A DNA stretch of 64,000 nt from an uncultured Pelagibacteraceae bacterium (GTDB lineage Bacteria > Pseudomonadota > Alphaproteobacteria > Pelagibacterales > Pelagibacteraceae): assembly GCA_902589305.1 (NCBI GenBank), contig CACISL010000001.1, positions 53,849 to 117,848 on the forward strand, in the 5' to 3' direction. Positions within the stretch are counted from its first letter, which is position 1, and every line of letters begins with the position of its first letter. This document shows positions 44,361 through 54,941 of the stretch, in pieces. Both the position numbers and the translations under genes were made by a program. The notes under the pieces were generated by a model. It had not been told where the DNA came from. It did no database searches and worked only from the letters and a program-made list of their open reading frames with translations.

Positions 44361-46501
44361 TCAAGAGATTTTTTCTCTAATCTTTTTTTATGCAATAATG
44401 GTTCTGTATATCCTGATGGTTGGTATCGTCCTTTGAAGACAAGATCACAAGCAGCTGAAAAAGCCACTGATTTATCAAAATCATCTGACATTTTTTTATA
44501 ATTAGGATCATTTTTATTTTGATCGTCTACAATAGTTGCCATTTTTTTCATTATCTTAATCACTTGTTCTTTACTACAAATTTCATGATGTAACCAATTA
44601 GCAATATGTTGAGATGATATTCTAAGAGTTGCTCTATCTTCCATAAGTCCTACATTATTTACATCTGGCACTTTAGAACAACCAACTCCTTGATCAATCC
44701 ATCTAACAACATAGCCTAAGATTCCCTGTGCATTGTTCTCTAATTCACGATTAATATCTTCGATTGGCCAATTAGTTCTATCAGCTTTAGGTATCTCTAA
44801 AATATTTTCTATTTTGGCCTTACCCCGTAATTTTATTTTAGTTTGTTCGTCAAATACATTGATTTTATGGTAGTGCAATGAATGTAAAGTTGCTGCTGTT
44901 GGAGATGGTACCCAAGCACAATTTGCTCCAGATCTTGGATGATCAATTTTTTGTTCAAGCATATTTGCCATCTGGTCTGGCATTGCCCACATTCCTTTTC
45001 CAATTTGAGCTTTTCCCGAAAAACCACAACTTAAACCAACATCAACATTCCAATTTTCATAAGTATTTAACCAAGTTGATTTTTTCATTTCACCTTTAAA
45101 AATCATTGGGCCAGCTTCAAAAGAGGTATGCATTTCATCACCAGTTCTATCTAAAAAACCAGTATTGATAAAAACTATTCTATTTTTAACTTTTCTAATA
45201 CATTCTTTTAAATTGACAGTAGTTCTTCTCTCTTCATCCATTATTCCAACTTTAATGGAGTATTTTTTAATACCTAGTGTCTCCTCAACTTTTTCAAATA
45301 AAGTATTGGTAAATGCAACTTCCTCTGGTCCATGCATCTTTGGTTTAACAATATAAACTGAGCCTGTTCTAGAATTTTTTTTATTTTTAAAATCATGTAA
45401 AGCACACAAAGTGGATACAAATGCATCCATTATACCCTCTGGTATTTCCGATCCATCTTTCAAAAGAATTGAAGAATTTGTCATTAAATGACCTACATTT
45501 CGATTTAATAATAGAGCTCTTCCGTGAAGATTTATTTTTTTTTCATATTTAGAAGTATAAATTCTATCTGGATTAAGTTTTCTAACAATTATCTTTCCGT
45601 TTTTTTCAAAAGTTGATGTCAGATCTCCTTTCATAAGTCCTAGCCAATTTCGATAGCATTTTACTTTATCTTCAGCATCAACAGCCGCAACAGAGTCTTC
45701 ATTATCAACTATTGTAGATAAAGCTGATTCTGCTATTACATCTGATATATTGGCTATGTCAATTCTCCCAACTTCTGTGTTTGAGTTGATCACAATATCT
45801 ATATGAAGATTATTATTCTTTATTAAAATTGAACTTGGATTATCTTTTTCTCCGTTAAAACCGACAAATTGATTATTATTTTTCAGGTGATCTTTTTTTG
45901 AACCAGCAAATAATACTAATTTATCTTTCTCTATTTGAATTTTTGAAATCTCTTTCCAGCTAGTTTCTGATAAAGGGAAGTTCTCATCAAAAAAATTTCT
46001 TACAAAATTTATTACCTTAATAGCCCTTTCTTTATCCCAGTTTTTACCATATTTACCTGGAATTACATCAGCGCCGTATAATGCATCGTACAGACTTCCC
46101 CAACGCGCATTAGCTGCATTTAGAGCATATCTTGCATTGTCGACTGGCACTACTAGTTGTGGTCCTGCAACAGATGTTATCTCCTGATCAACTTCGGTAG
46201 TTTCTATACTAAAATTTTTTTCTTCATCAACCAAATAACCAATAGACTTTAAAAAAGCCACATACTCAATTTTATTAAAATCTTTTCCTTTATTGGATCT
46301 GTGCCACTCATCTATTCTTTTTTGTATAGTTTCTCTTTTTTGAATTAGGGCTTTGTTAATTGGTGATAATTCGTGAACTATATTTGAAAATCTACTCCAA
46401 AAATCCTCAATATCAATTTTTGTACCAGGAATAACCTCATTGTTAATAAACTCAAAGAGAGCTGAACTTATTTTAAGGCCATTTTTATCTATAACTTTCA
46501 T
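44357..46501 (-). CDS. glcB: Malate synthase G
   Basis: The 714-residue malate synthase G condenses glyoxylate with acetyl-CoA. Motifs are [54 protein letters not shown] and the GKGMWAMPD segment. In SAR11 it is linked to glycolate/glycine metabolism. Only 62 bases separate it from the divergent accA, too short for the glycine riboswitch described upstream of glcB in other SAR11. Confidence 0.96.
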   Translation of the reverse strand: MKVIDKNGLKISSALFEFINNEVIPGTKIDIEDFWSRFSNIVHELSPINKALIQKRETIQKRIDEWHRSNKGKDFNKIEYVAFLKSIGYLVDEEKNFSIETTEVDQEITSVAGPQLVVPVDNARYALNAANARWGSLYDALYGADVIPGKYGKNWDKERAIKVINFVRNFFDENFPLSETSWKEISKIQIEKDKLVLFAGSKKDHLKNNNQFVGFNGEKDNPSSILIKNNNLHIDIVINSNTEVGRIDIANISDVIAESALSTIVDNEDSVAAVDAEDKVKCYRNWLGLMKGDLTSTFEKNGKIIVRKLNPDRIYTSKYEKKINLHGRALLLNRNVGHLMTNSSILLKDGSEIPEGIMDAFVSTLCALHDFKNKKNSRTGSVYIVKPKMHGPEEVAFTNTLFEKVEETLGIKKYSIKVGIMDEERRTTVNLKECIRKVKNRIVFINTGFLDRTGDEMHTSFEAGPMIFKGEMKKSTWLNTYENWNVDVGLSCGFSGKAQIGKGMWAMPDQMANMLEQKIDHPRSGANCAWVPSPTAATLHSLHYHKINVFDEQTKIKLRGKAKIENILEIPKADRTNWPIEDINRELENNAQGILGYVVRWIDQGVGCSKVPDVNNVGLMEDRATLRISSQHIANWLHHEICSKEQVIKIMKKMATIVDDQNKNDPNYKKMSDDFDKSVAFSAACDLVFKGRYQPSGYTEPLLHKKRLEKKSLD

Positions 46502-46533
46502 AATGAGCTGATTTTTACAATATTTTATAATAT

Positions 46534-46551
46534 AATAATACTAGTATTATT
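46534..46551. promoter_or_regulatory. 18-bp perfect palindrome between glcB and accA
   Basis: AATAATACTAGTATTATT is a perfect palindrome centred in the 62-base divergent gap, the layout expected for a dimeric repressor or activator site controlling one or both genes. The cognate regulator is unknown. Confidence 0.5.
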
Positions 46552-46563
46552 GTATCATTTTGT

Positions 46564-47670
46564 ATGAAAAATTATTTAGATTTTGAAAAAGAAATCAAGG
46601 CATTAGAGGAAGAAGTTGATAGTTTAAAAAGCCCTTTTGGTTCTGAGGGTATATCTGAAGTAGATACAAATAAAATAAAAAATACTCAACAAGAAATTAA
46701 TCAAAAACTAGAGGAAATTTATTCAAATCTTAATAGTTGGCAGAAAACTCAAGTTGCAAGACACGAGGACCGTCCAAAAGCAAATTTTTATATAAAAAAA
46801 ATATTTTCTCAATTTACGCTTTTATCTGGCGATAGATATTTTGGCGACGATAAATCAGTTATTGCAGGATTTGGATTAATAGAAAATAAATCAGTTTTAA
46901 TTATTGGACAGGAAAAAGGTGAAGATTTAAATAGTAGAATCGAGAGAAATTTTGGAATGATGCGTCCTGAGGGATACAGAAAATGTATCCGGCTAATGAA
47001 GCTAGCTGATAGATTTCAGATACCTGTAATTAGTTTTATAGATACCCCGGGAGCATATCCAGGTTTAGGAGCTGAACAAAGAGGTCAAGCTTCAGCCATA
47101 GCAAATTCTATTGAGTGCTGTATGTCTTTAACTGTACCTAATATATCTATAATTATTGGAGAAGGAGGATCTGGAGGAGCTATCGCCTTAGCATCATCAA
47201 ATAAAGTAATAATGTTAGAAAATTCTATTTACTCAGTAATTTCTCCTGAAGGGTGTGCATCAATATTATGGCGAGATCCGAGTAAATCCCTACAAGCTGC
47301 TGAAGCGATGAAACTTACTGCAAAAGATTTATTGAAATTAAAGATAATTGATGAACTAATACCAGAGCCTTTAGGAGGGGCACACAGAGACCCTGATAGT
47401 ATTGCAGCTGATATAAAGCATTCTATAATTAAAAATTTAAAGTATTTCGAAAACTATAACAAAAATCAAATCTATGATCATAGGAAATCTAAATTTTTGC
47501 AAATTGGTAGAGAACAAGGTTTTAATAAGTTATCTAGTCTAAACGATGGTGGCTTAAGTTATAAAGACTCAGATATAAGGAAATTTAAATCACATATTTC
47601 AAAAAACAGATATGTTTATATCGGCCTATGCCTAGTAGCAATAACGAGCCTTATAGCGGTATTATATTAG
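46564..47670 (+). CDS. accA: Acetyl-CoA carboxylase carboxyltransferase subunit alpha, with C-terminal membrane helix
   Basis: Residues 1 to about 319 are a complete AccA (VARHEDRP, FGMMRPEGYRKC, DTPGAYPGLGAEQRGQ, GEGGSGGAIAL, SVISPEGCASILWRD). The usual protein ends here; this one continues about 49 residues through a polar linker into a 19-residue hydrophobic helix (350-368) at the extreme C-terminus, which looks like a tail anchor. Its partner AccD is encoded at 6741-7667. Confidence 0.95.
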   Translation: MKNYLDFEKEIKALEEEVDSLKSPFGSEGISEVDTNKIKNTQQEINQKLEEIYSNLNSWQKTQVARHEDRPKANFYIKKIFSQFTLLSGDRYFGDDKSVIAGFGLIENKSVLIIGQEKGEDLNSRIERNFGMMRPEGYRKCIRLMKLADRFQIPVISFIDTPGAYPGLGAEQRGQASAIANSIECCMSLTVPNISIIIGEGGSGGAIALASSNKVIMLENSIYSVISPEGCASILWRDPSKSLQAAEAMKLTAKDLLKLKIIDELIPEPLGGAHRDPDSIAADIKHSIIKNLKYFENYNKNQIYDHRKSKFLQIGREQGFNKLSSLNDGGLSYKDSDIRKFKSHISKNRYVYIGLCLVAITSLIAVLY

Positions 47671-47716
47671 ATATTGTTGCAAAAAAACAATTGCGTCAAA
47701 TTTAATAATTCTTCTA

Positions 47717-47772
47717 TTGACTTTCATTGATCAAGTCTATTAAAGGTGCATAAGACTAGCTAAAAGTTAGTC
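47717..47772 (+). promoter_or_regulatory. cspA promoter and 5'-UTR hairpin
   Basis: TTGACT (47717) with a weak TATTAA/TTAAAG near 47738-47745 could be the promoter. The leader then holds a hairpin, GACTAGCT and AGTTAGTC (47754-47772), about 30 bases before the cspA ATG. Structured leaders are usual for cold-shock genes. Confidence 0.35.
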
Positions 47773-47804
47773 GAAGTAAACAATAATAAGGAAAAAAAGT
47801 AACT

Positions 47805-48017
47805 ATGAGTACACTAAAAGGTAAAGTAAAGTGGTTCAACGGAACTAAAGGATATGGTTTCATTGAAAGAGAAGACAAAGAAAAAGACGTGTTCGTCCAT
47901 TCTTCTGCAGTAAGAGAAGCTGGTTTAAAGTATTTAAACGAGGGTGATGAGTTAACGTTTGAAGTGGAGAGCACAGAAAAAGGTCCTTCAGCAGTTAAAC
48001 TGCAGAAAACATCTTAA
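47805..48017 (+). CDS. cspA: Cold-shock protein
   Basis: The 70-residue OB-fold protein has both RNA-binding motifs, KGYGFIE (RNP1-like) and VFVHSSAV (RNP2). It acts as an RNA chaperone or transcription antiterminator. It is preceded by AAGGAAA as ribosome-binding site. Confidence 0.96.
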   Translation: MSTLKGKVKWFNGTKGYGFIEREDKEKDVFVHSSAVREAGLKYLNEGDELTFEVESTEKGPSAVKLQKTS

Positions 48018-48040
48018 TCTAAATTTCCAAAATCACTGAT

Positions 48041-48086
48041 TATCGGGACATTAACTTTAGTCTTTACTATTTTTATTGTCCCGCTA
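48041..48086 (+). terminator. Possible cspA 3' stem
   Basis: CGGGACA and TGTCCCG arms with a roughly 25-base AT-rich loop lie just after cspA. The loop is long and no strong T-run follows, so termination here is tentative. Confidence 0.3.
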
Positions 48087-48131
48087 ATTTCATCTTGAAA
48101 AAGTCACAATTATTTTCTAAATAGAGAATCA

Positions 48132-48214
48132 TGATTATAAAAAAGATAGACATTTCAATTTTAAGATCACATTCTCACAGAATGCACGCTAGGCTATTGC
48201 TTAGCTTATAATCA
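48132..48214 (+). ncRNA. Candidate structured RNA upstream of tRNA-His
   Basis: Perfect 9-base arms TGATTATAA (48132-48140) and TTATAATCA (48206-48214) enclose two hairpins: CATTCT-CAC-AGAATG (48170-48184) and GCTAGGC-TATT-GCTTAGC (48188-48205). The second hairpin abuts the closing arm, and the two are 3 bases apart, consistent with a three-way junction carrying a 29-base single-stranded arm. It lies in the largest gene-free gap (48018-48259). It matches no family I can name. Strand is assumed from its neighbours. Confidence 0.4.
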
Positions 48215-48259
48215 AAAATATATAAATTTAATTAAAATTAAGATAAAAATAATAGGGAT

Positions 48260-48336
48260 GCAGCAGTAGCTCAGTAGGTTAGAGCACTAGTTTGTGGAAC
48301 TAGGGGTCGGTGGTTCGAATCCACCCTGCTGTACCA
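48260..48336 (+). tRNA. tRNA-His (GTG)
   Basis: The 77-base cloverleaf has acceptor GCAGCAG/CTGCTGT, anticodon stem CTAGT/ACTAG with anticodon GTG, T-arm GGTGG-TTCGAAT-CCACC, and an encoded CCA end. The base before position 1 is T and the discriminator is A, so the usual G-1:C73 pair is absent, a trait known from many alphaproteobacteria. hisS starts 4 bases after the CCA. Confidence 0.95.
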
Positions 48337-48340
48337 AAAA

Positions 48341-49675
48341 ATGATAAAAGAAAAAAATAGCAAACCTTCTAAAGAACTTCCATTAGGGTTTGTAGACAGG
48401 CAAGAAAGAGAATTACTCGTACGTGATTTTATAATTTCTAATATTAAAGAAGTTATGATTAAATATGGTTTTCAATATCTTGAAACGCCAAGTTTTGAGT
48501 ATTCAGATAGTATTGGAAAATTTTTACCTGATAAAGATAGACCCGATGAAGGTGTATTTTCATTTAAGGATGAAAATAAGTGGCTGTCTTTAAGATATGA
48601 TCTTACAGCACCGCTAGCAAGGTATGTTGCAAAAAATTATTTAGAAATTCCTAAACCATTTAAGAGATATCAACTGGGAAGAGTATGGAGAAATGAAAAA
48701 CCTGGACCAGGGAGATTTAGGGAATTTTTACAATTCGATGCAGATTATGTAGGAACAAAAAGTTTACAAGCCGATGCGGAATTATGTGTGATGATATCAG
48801 AAATTCTTGAAAAGTGCGGTTTAGCTAAAACAGATTATGCAATAAAAATTTCTTCAAGGAAAATAACTGAAGAATTATTTAAAAAATTAAATATTACAGA
48901 CAGTAAACAGAAACTCATAGTTTTAAGAGCTTTAGATAAAATTGATAGACTTGGTTGGAACGGTGTAAATGAACTGTTAGGTGCAGGAAGAAAAGATAAA
49001 TCTGGTGATTTTACAAAAGGTGCAAATTTAAAAACTAAAGATATTAAAATAATACAAGAAGAGCTAAAAAAAAAATCACCTGAAACAGAAGATCTAGTTG
49101 AGATTTTTAAAATTTTTCAAGATTACAATTTTGACAATTTTGAATTTGATCCATCAATTATTAGAGGGCTAGAATATTATACTGGTCCAATATTTGAAGT
49201 GAATTTAAAATTTGATGTAACAAATAATAAAAATCAGGTTATCCAATTCGGTTCCGTAGGTGGTGGAGGTAGATATGATAATCTAGTTAATAATTTTGGT
49301 AATTATGATGCCCCAGCAACAGGTATTTCAATCGGTATAGATAGATTAGTCTATGCTTTAATGCAAAAAAAAGAATTTAAAGTTAAACAATATAAACCTG
49401 TCGTGATTTGTGTTTTTGATAAAAATTCGATGAAAGAGTATATTAATGTACAATCCATATTGAGAAAAGCTGGTATTAGCACAGAAATTTATCCTGGAGA
49501 AAATAAATTAAAAAAACAAATGGAGTATGCTAATAAAATTAAATCACCTGCTGTTATTCTGTATGGTGATACTGAAATTAAGTCAGGTAAACCGACGCTA
49601 AGAGATCTTAGCTCTGGTAAAGAAAAATCAATTGAAATTAAAGAACTAGTAAATGAAATCAAAAAAATTATCTGA
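48341..49675 (+). CDS. hisS: Histidyl-tRNA synthetase
   Basis: This 444-residue class II synthetase has motif 1 near FQYLETPSFE, LRYDLTAPLARY, motif 2 VWRNEKPGPGRFREFLQFDAD, and the histidine motif RGLEYYTGPIFEV. The motif-2 loop differs from E. coli HisRS, in line with the alphaproteobacterial HisRS that charges tRNA-His without G-1. It overlaps hisZ by 23 bases. Confidence 0.95.
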   Translation: MIKEKNSKPSKELPLGFVDRQERELLVRDFIISNIKEVMIKYGFQYLETPSFEYSDSIGKFLPDKDRPDEGVFSFKDENKWLSLRYDLTAPLARYVAKNYLEIPKPFKRYQLGRVWRNEKPGPGRFREFLQFDADYVGTKSLQADAELCVMISEILEKCGLAKTDYAIKISSRKITEELFKKLNITDSKQKLIVLRALDKIDRLGWNGVNELLGAGRKDKSGDFTKGANLKTKDIKIIQEELKKKSPETEDLVEIFKIFQDYNFDNFEFDPSIIRGLEYYTGPIFEVNLKFDVTNNKNQVIQFGSVGGGGRYDNLVNNFGNYDAPATGISIGIDRLVYALMQKKEFKVKQYKPVVICVFDKNSMKEYINVQSILRKAGISTEIYPGENKLKKQMEYANKIKSPAVILYGDTEIKSGKPTLRDLSSGKEKSIEIKELVNEIKKII

Positions 49676-50690
49676 AACTATTATAAAGACTTTTAAGAGT
49701 AACGGTTTTGTTTTGTCAGAACCTGATGTTCTTTTAGACTCAGATTATATAATTGAAAGGTCTGGAGAAAAATTTAGAAGTTCCATGCTTACTTTTAAAA
49801 GAGAGGATGGGAAAACGATGTGTTTAAGGCCTGATTTAACTGTAGCTTCATGCATTAGTTTCTTACAAAAAAAAACATCATCAAAAATCTATTATTCTGG
49901 ACAGGCTTACAGAAGATCTAACAAAAAAGGATCTGATTTTATAAATGATCAATTAGGCATTGAAATCCTAGGATCAAAAAATCAAATTCAGGACGATTTT
50001 AAAATTATAAGCACAATTTTAAGTTCTGCAAAAAAGATAAAAAGAAAAAAAATTCAAATCAAAGTAGGAGATATTAATTTATTTAAAAGTTTAATTAATG
50101 CTTTAGAAATGCCCGAAAGATGGAAATTAAGATTAATAAAACACTTTTGGAGACCAAATTATTTTAAGGAACTTTTAAAAAGATTGGAAAAAAACACAGA
50201 TATTGATGCGGTTACTTTTGATGCAGATAAAAAAAGATTTATAGAAATGAAAAAATTAAATCAGAGTAAAGCTATTGCTGGAAGATCAATTTCAGAAATT
50301 TTAAGAAGGTTTGAAAAAAAAATAAAAGATCCAAGATCATTTACTAATGGAAATAAAATTGTAAAAATTATAAAATCATTTTTAGAAATAAATTGTAAGC
50401 TTTCAGACATTGAAATAAAGCTATCAGATTTTACAAAAAAAAATAATTTAAAAAAAAATATATTTGGAGATTTAAAATCAATTCTTAATCTAAAAAAACT
50501 TAATCAAAATATTATTTTTATCGCTAATTTTGGTAGAGACGTTGAGTATTATAGCGGGATTGTTTTTGAAGTATTTTCAGGAAAAAAAGAAATCGCTAGA
50601 GGTGGTCGTTATGATGATTTACTTAAAAGCTTAGGTGCAAAAAAGAATATCCCAGCTGTTGGAGCAGCAATCAACTTAAAAAATATATGA
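49653..50690 (+). CDS. hisZ: ATP phosphoribosyltransferase regulatory subunit HisZ
   Basis: This 345-residue HisRS paralog has FRSSMLTFKREDGKTMCLRPDLT, YSGQAYRR and VEYYSGIVFEVFS but lacks the C-terminal anticodon-binding domain. HisZ is needed by short-form HisG, which is encoded right after (4-base overlap). Confidence 0.9.
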   Translation: MKSKKLSETIIKTFKSNGFVLSEPDVLLDSDYIIERSGEKFRSSMLTFKREDGKTMCLRPDLTVASCISFLQKKTSSKIYYSGQAYRRSNKKGSDFINDQLGIEILGSKNQIQDDFKIISTILSSAKKIKRKKIQIKVGDINLFKSLINALEMPERWKLRLIKHFWRPNYFKELLKRLEKNTDIDAVTFDADKKRFIEMKKLNQSKAIAGRSISEILRRFEKKIKDPRSFTNGNKIVKIIKSFLEINCKLSDIEIKLSDFTKKNNLKKNIFGDLKSILNLKKLNQNIIFIANFGRDVEYYSGIVFEVFSGKKEIARGGRYDDLLKSLGAKKNIPAVGAAINLKNI

Positions 50691-51367
50691 AAGATTTAAT
50701 TACTATAGGTTTACCGAGCAAAGGTAGATTAAAGGATAAAGCAATATCGTATTTTGATAACAATGGTTTAAAAATTTTGCAAAATGAGAAAGAGCGAAAT
50801 TATTTTGCATCAATTGAAAATGAACCTAATGTTCAAATCATTTATCTCCATGCTAAAGAAATTATCCAAAGACTAGGTGATGGAACATTAGACTATGGTA
50901 TATCTGGTTTAGATCTTCTTAATGAGTCAGAGAGAAATTTACAAGATAAAATTAAAATCAAAAAGAAACTGAATTTTGGAATTGCTAATTTAGTTTTGGC
51001 AGTACCAGATGACTGGATAGATGTACAAACTATTGCTGATCTAGAGGAAGTAGCATTTGATATTAAATCAAAAAGAAATTCAAGATTAAGAGTAGCTACT
51101 AAATATCCAAACCTCACAAATAATTTTTTAATTTCAAAAGGTGTAACGCAGTATAAACTAATACCTAGTCTTGGCGCTACTGAGACCTATCCATTTATAG
51201 GCTCTTCAGAAATAATTTCTGATATTACTTCAACTGGTAAAACATTATCAGATAATAATTTACGAATTTTAAAAGATGGATTAATTTTAAAATCTATGGC
51301 ATGTATTTTTGTTTCAAAAAAAAGGTTAAAAAAAAAGGATAATCTACTTAAAATTTTAGAAAAATGA
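50687..51367 (+). CDS. hisG: ATP phosphoribosyltransferase, short form
   Basis: The 226-residue enzyme catalyses the first step of histidine synthesis. Motifs include GLPSKGRL, GDGTLDYGISGLDLL, RVATKYPNLT and GATETYPFIGSSEIISDITSTGKTL. The short length (no C-terminal ACT-like domain) explains the HisZ partner. It overlaps the next gene by 4 bases. Confidence 0.95.
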   Translation: MKDLITIGLPSKGRLKDKAISYFDNNGLKILQNEKERNYFASIENEPNVQIIYLHAKEIIQRLGDGTLDYGISGLDLLNESERNLQDKIKIKKKLNFGIANLVLAVPDDWIDVQTIADLEEVAFDIKSKRNSRLRVATKYPNLTNNFLISKGVTQYKLIPSLGATETYPFIGSSEIISDITSTGKTLSDNNLRILKDGLILKSMACIFVSKKRLKKKDNLLKILEK

Positions 51368-52341
51368 GAAAAATAAATCTTTTCATACACCCTGGATATG
51401 GAAAAGCTGGCACCACACTTTTGCAAAATGAGATTTTCTCAAAAATCAATTTTACTAATTTAGGAAAACCTTTCGATAAAAATGATTTAAAAGAGGCTCA
51501 ATATAAAGTTTTTGTTCCAAAATATGATATTAATCCAATTTATCCTTTTAATGTTCAAAATGATTTAAAAAATTATATTATTAAGCTTGAAAACGAAATT
51601 GAGAAAAGCACAAATTCAAATTTTATTTTATCCGACGAGGTAATTTTTGACAGAATTAATTATTTTGGAGACTATAATATTTATCTTTTAAAAGAAATCA
51701 CAGAAAAACTAAATGAGAAATATATATTGAACTTAAAATTTATTTTAACCATAAGAAGACAGTCAGATATCATTGCACCAGCATTTGCCTATAATTATCA
51801 TCGACACAAAAAAAATTTTGGTTCATTAGATAAATTTATTGAAAAAATTATCACTGAAAAAAACTTATCGCAAATATACTGTTATGACGAACTTGTACTA
51901 AAAATCATTAAAATATTTAATTCCGATATTATGATATTACCAATTGAAGAGCTTTCATCGAACTTTGATGAATATGTTAAAAAATTAGAAAATTATTTAA
52001 ATATTTCTTTAAAAAATTTAAATTTTAAAGATAAATTCACAAATAAAAATCATCTAATTAAAGACGGAGAAAAAGTGTGGAATGCAAAAGATTTAGAAAT
52101 TTCAAATACTTATAAATTAGTAAGAAAAATTCATTTATGGTTAAAGAATAATAAGCTATATGAAAATTTCCACAAAAAACTCGGATTTGTTAAAAAATTA
52201 TTTTTACCAAAAGAAAAAAGAGTTGGTTATATTAAGATTTCAAATCATCAAAAAGAAATTTTAGAAAAACATTTTGAAGAATCTAATAAAAACTTAGAAA
52301 AAATTATTAAGATTAATTTGAAACAATTTGAATATTATTGA
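51364..52341 (+). CDS. Sulfotransferase-like protein
   Basis: The 325-residue protein starts with HPGYGKAGTTLLQ, resembling the 5'-phosphosulfate-binding loop of PAPS-dependent sulfotransferases, then FILSDEV and LKFILTIRRQSDIIAPAF, which resembles the 3'-phosphate-binding Arg/Ser region. The acceptor is unknown. It is coupled to hisG and to the following APS-kinase-like gene (4-base overlaps each). Confidence 0.65.
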   Translation: MRKINLFIHPGYGKAGTTLLQNEIFSKINFTNLGKPFDKNDLKEAQYKVFVPKYDINPIYPFNVQNDLKNYIIKLENEIEKSTNSNFILSDEVIFDRINYFGDYNIYLLKEITEKLNEKYILNLKFILTIRRQSDIIAPAFAYNYHRHKKNFGSLDKFIEKIITEKNLSQIYCYDELVLKIIKIFNSDIMILPIEELSSNFDEYVKKLENYLNISLKNLNFKDKFTNKNHLIKDGEKVWNAKDLEISNTYKLVRKIHLWLKNNKLYENFHKKLGFVKKLFLPKEKRVGYIKISNHQKEILEKHFEESNKNLEKIIKINLKQFEYY

Positions 52342-52757
52342 TGATAAGAAAAATTTTAATTATGGGTCTTCCAGGGGCTGGAAAAACTACACTGGCTGAA
52401 AAACTTGTTTCTTTAATTAAATCTAAATGGCTCAACGCAGATGCAGTAAGAAAAGAAGCAAATGATTGGGATTTTTCTGATGAAGGTAGAAAAAGACAAG
52501 CTGTGAGAATGGCATCCAAAGCTGAAGAATTTATTAAATCTGGACAAAGTGTAGTGGTAGATTTCGTCTGTCCAACGCCAGAAGTACGAAAACTATTTAA
52601 TCCTGATTTTACAATTTGGGTAGATACAATTAAATCGAGCAGATTTGAAGATACAAATAAAATTTTTACTAAGCCAAAAAATTTTGATGTAAGAGTTACT
52701 GAAAAAAATGCTGAAATATGGGCTCAGAGGATAGCAAAAAAATTAGAGGTAAATTAA
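52338..52757 (+). CDS. APS-kinase-like P-loop kinase
   Basis: The 139-residue protein has Walker A GLPGAGKTTLA, WLNADAVRKEAND, FSDEGRKRQAVRMA and VVVDFVCPTPEVR, all like adenylylsulfate kinase CysC. It is shorter than CysC (about 200 aa) at the C-terminus. With the adjacent sulfotransferase it could supply PAPS, but no ATP sulfurylase is in the window. A related small kinase of other specificity is possible. Confidence 0.65.
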   Translation: MMIRKILIMGLPGAGKTTLAEKLVSLIKSKWLNADAVRKEANDWDFSDEGRKRQAVRMASKAEEFIKSGQSVVVDFVCPTPEVRKLFNPDFTIWVDTIKSSRFEDTNKIFTKPKNFDVRVTEKNAEIWAQRIAKKLEVN

Positions 52758-52788
52758 AAAACCCCCAGAAGTCGCTTTCTGAGGGTTT
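52758..52788. terminator. Bidirectional intrinsic terminator
   Basis: AAACCCCCAGAA and TTCTGAGGGTTT pair with one mismatch around a short loop, flanked by A-runs on the left and T-rich DNA on the right. It serves the APS-kinase-like operon (+) and groEL (-). Confidence 0.8.
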
Positions 52789-52836
52789 CTAAATTTCAAA
52801 CTTTAGCACCAAGAGTGACTCAGTTCAGGAAACGTT

Positions 52837-54504
<1,668 letters not shown>

Positions 54505-54513
54505 CTATAAAGT

Positions 54514-54810
54514 TTATTTTTTACTCTTTGAAATTCCCATTATGTCTGACTCTTTCATAATGCTATATTCTTTGCCATCAATTTTGACTTCGGTTCCAGA
54601 CCATTTTCCGAAAAGAACTATATCTCCAACTTTTACGTCCATTGCAGAAACTTTACCGTCTTCGTTTTTGGCACCCGGTCCAACAGCTACAACCTCGCCT
54701 TCTTGAGGTTTTTCTTTAGCAGTGTCCGGTATGATGATTCCGCCAGCAGTTTTTTCTTCACTGTCTAGCACTTTAATAAGCACACGATCGTGCAAAGGTC
54801 TAAATTTCAT
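54514..54810 (-). CDS. groS: Co-chaperonin GroES
   Basis: The 98-residue Hsp10 starts [11 protein letters not shown] and contains the mobile loop [18 protein letters not shown] and [11 protein letters not shown]. It caps GroEL rings. AGGAG lies upstream of the ATG. Confidence 0.98.
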   Translation of the reverse strand: MKFRPLHDRVLIKVLDSEEKTAGGIIIPDTAKEKPQEGEVVAVGPGAKNEDGKVSAMDVKVGDIVLFGKWSGTEVKIDGKEYSIMKESDIMGISKSKK

Positions 54811-54844
54811 ATGTATTTTCTCCTATAAATTTTTATGTAGTGTT

Positions 54845-54874
54845 GATATGGTAAGTTTTTTACTATATTTCAAG
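54845..54874 (-). promoter_or_regulatory. RpoH-like heat-shock promoter of groES-groEL
   Basis: On the minus strand, CTTGAAA (54874-54868) and CCATAT (54851-54846) are 16 bases apart, close to the sigma-32 consensus (CTTGAAA and CCCCAT-T/CNTAT). No CIRCE inverted repeat (TTAGCACTC-N9-GAGTGCTAA) is seen. Confidence 0.6.
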
Positions 54875-54941
54875 AGGCAAAAATCATTAAAATACCAATA
54901 AATACTGTAATAATAAGCATTAAAAGGAGAGAAAAAGTAAT

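Noticed and set aside
44878..45356. Plus-strand open frames opposite glcB
   Set aside because: They lie fully inside the conserved malate synthase gene, have no recognisable family and are expected shadows.
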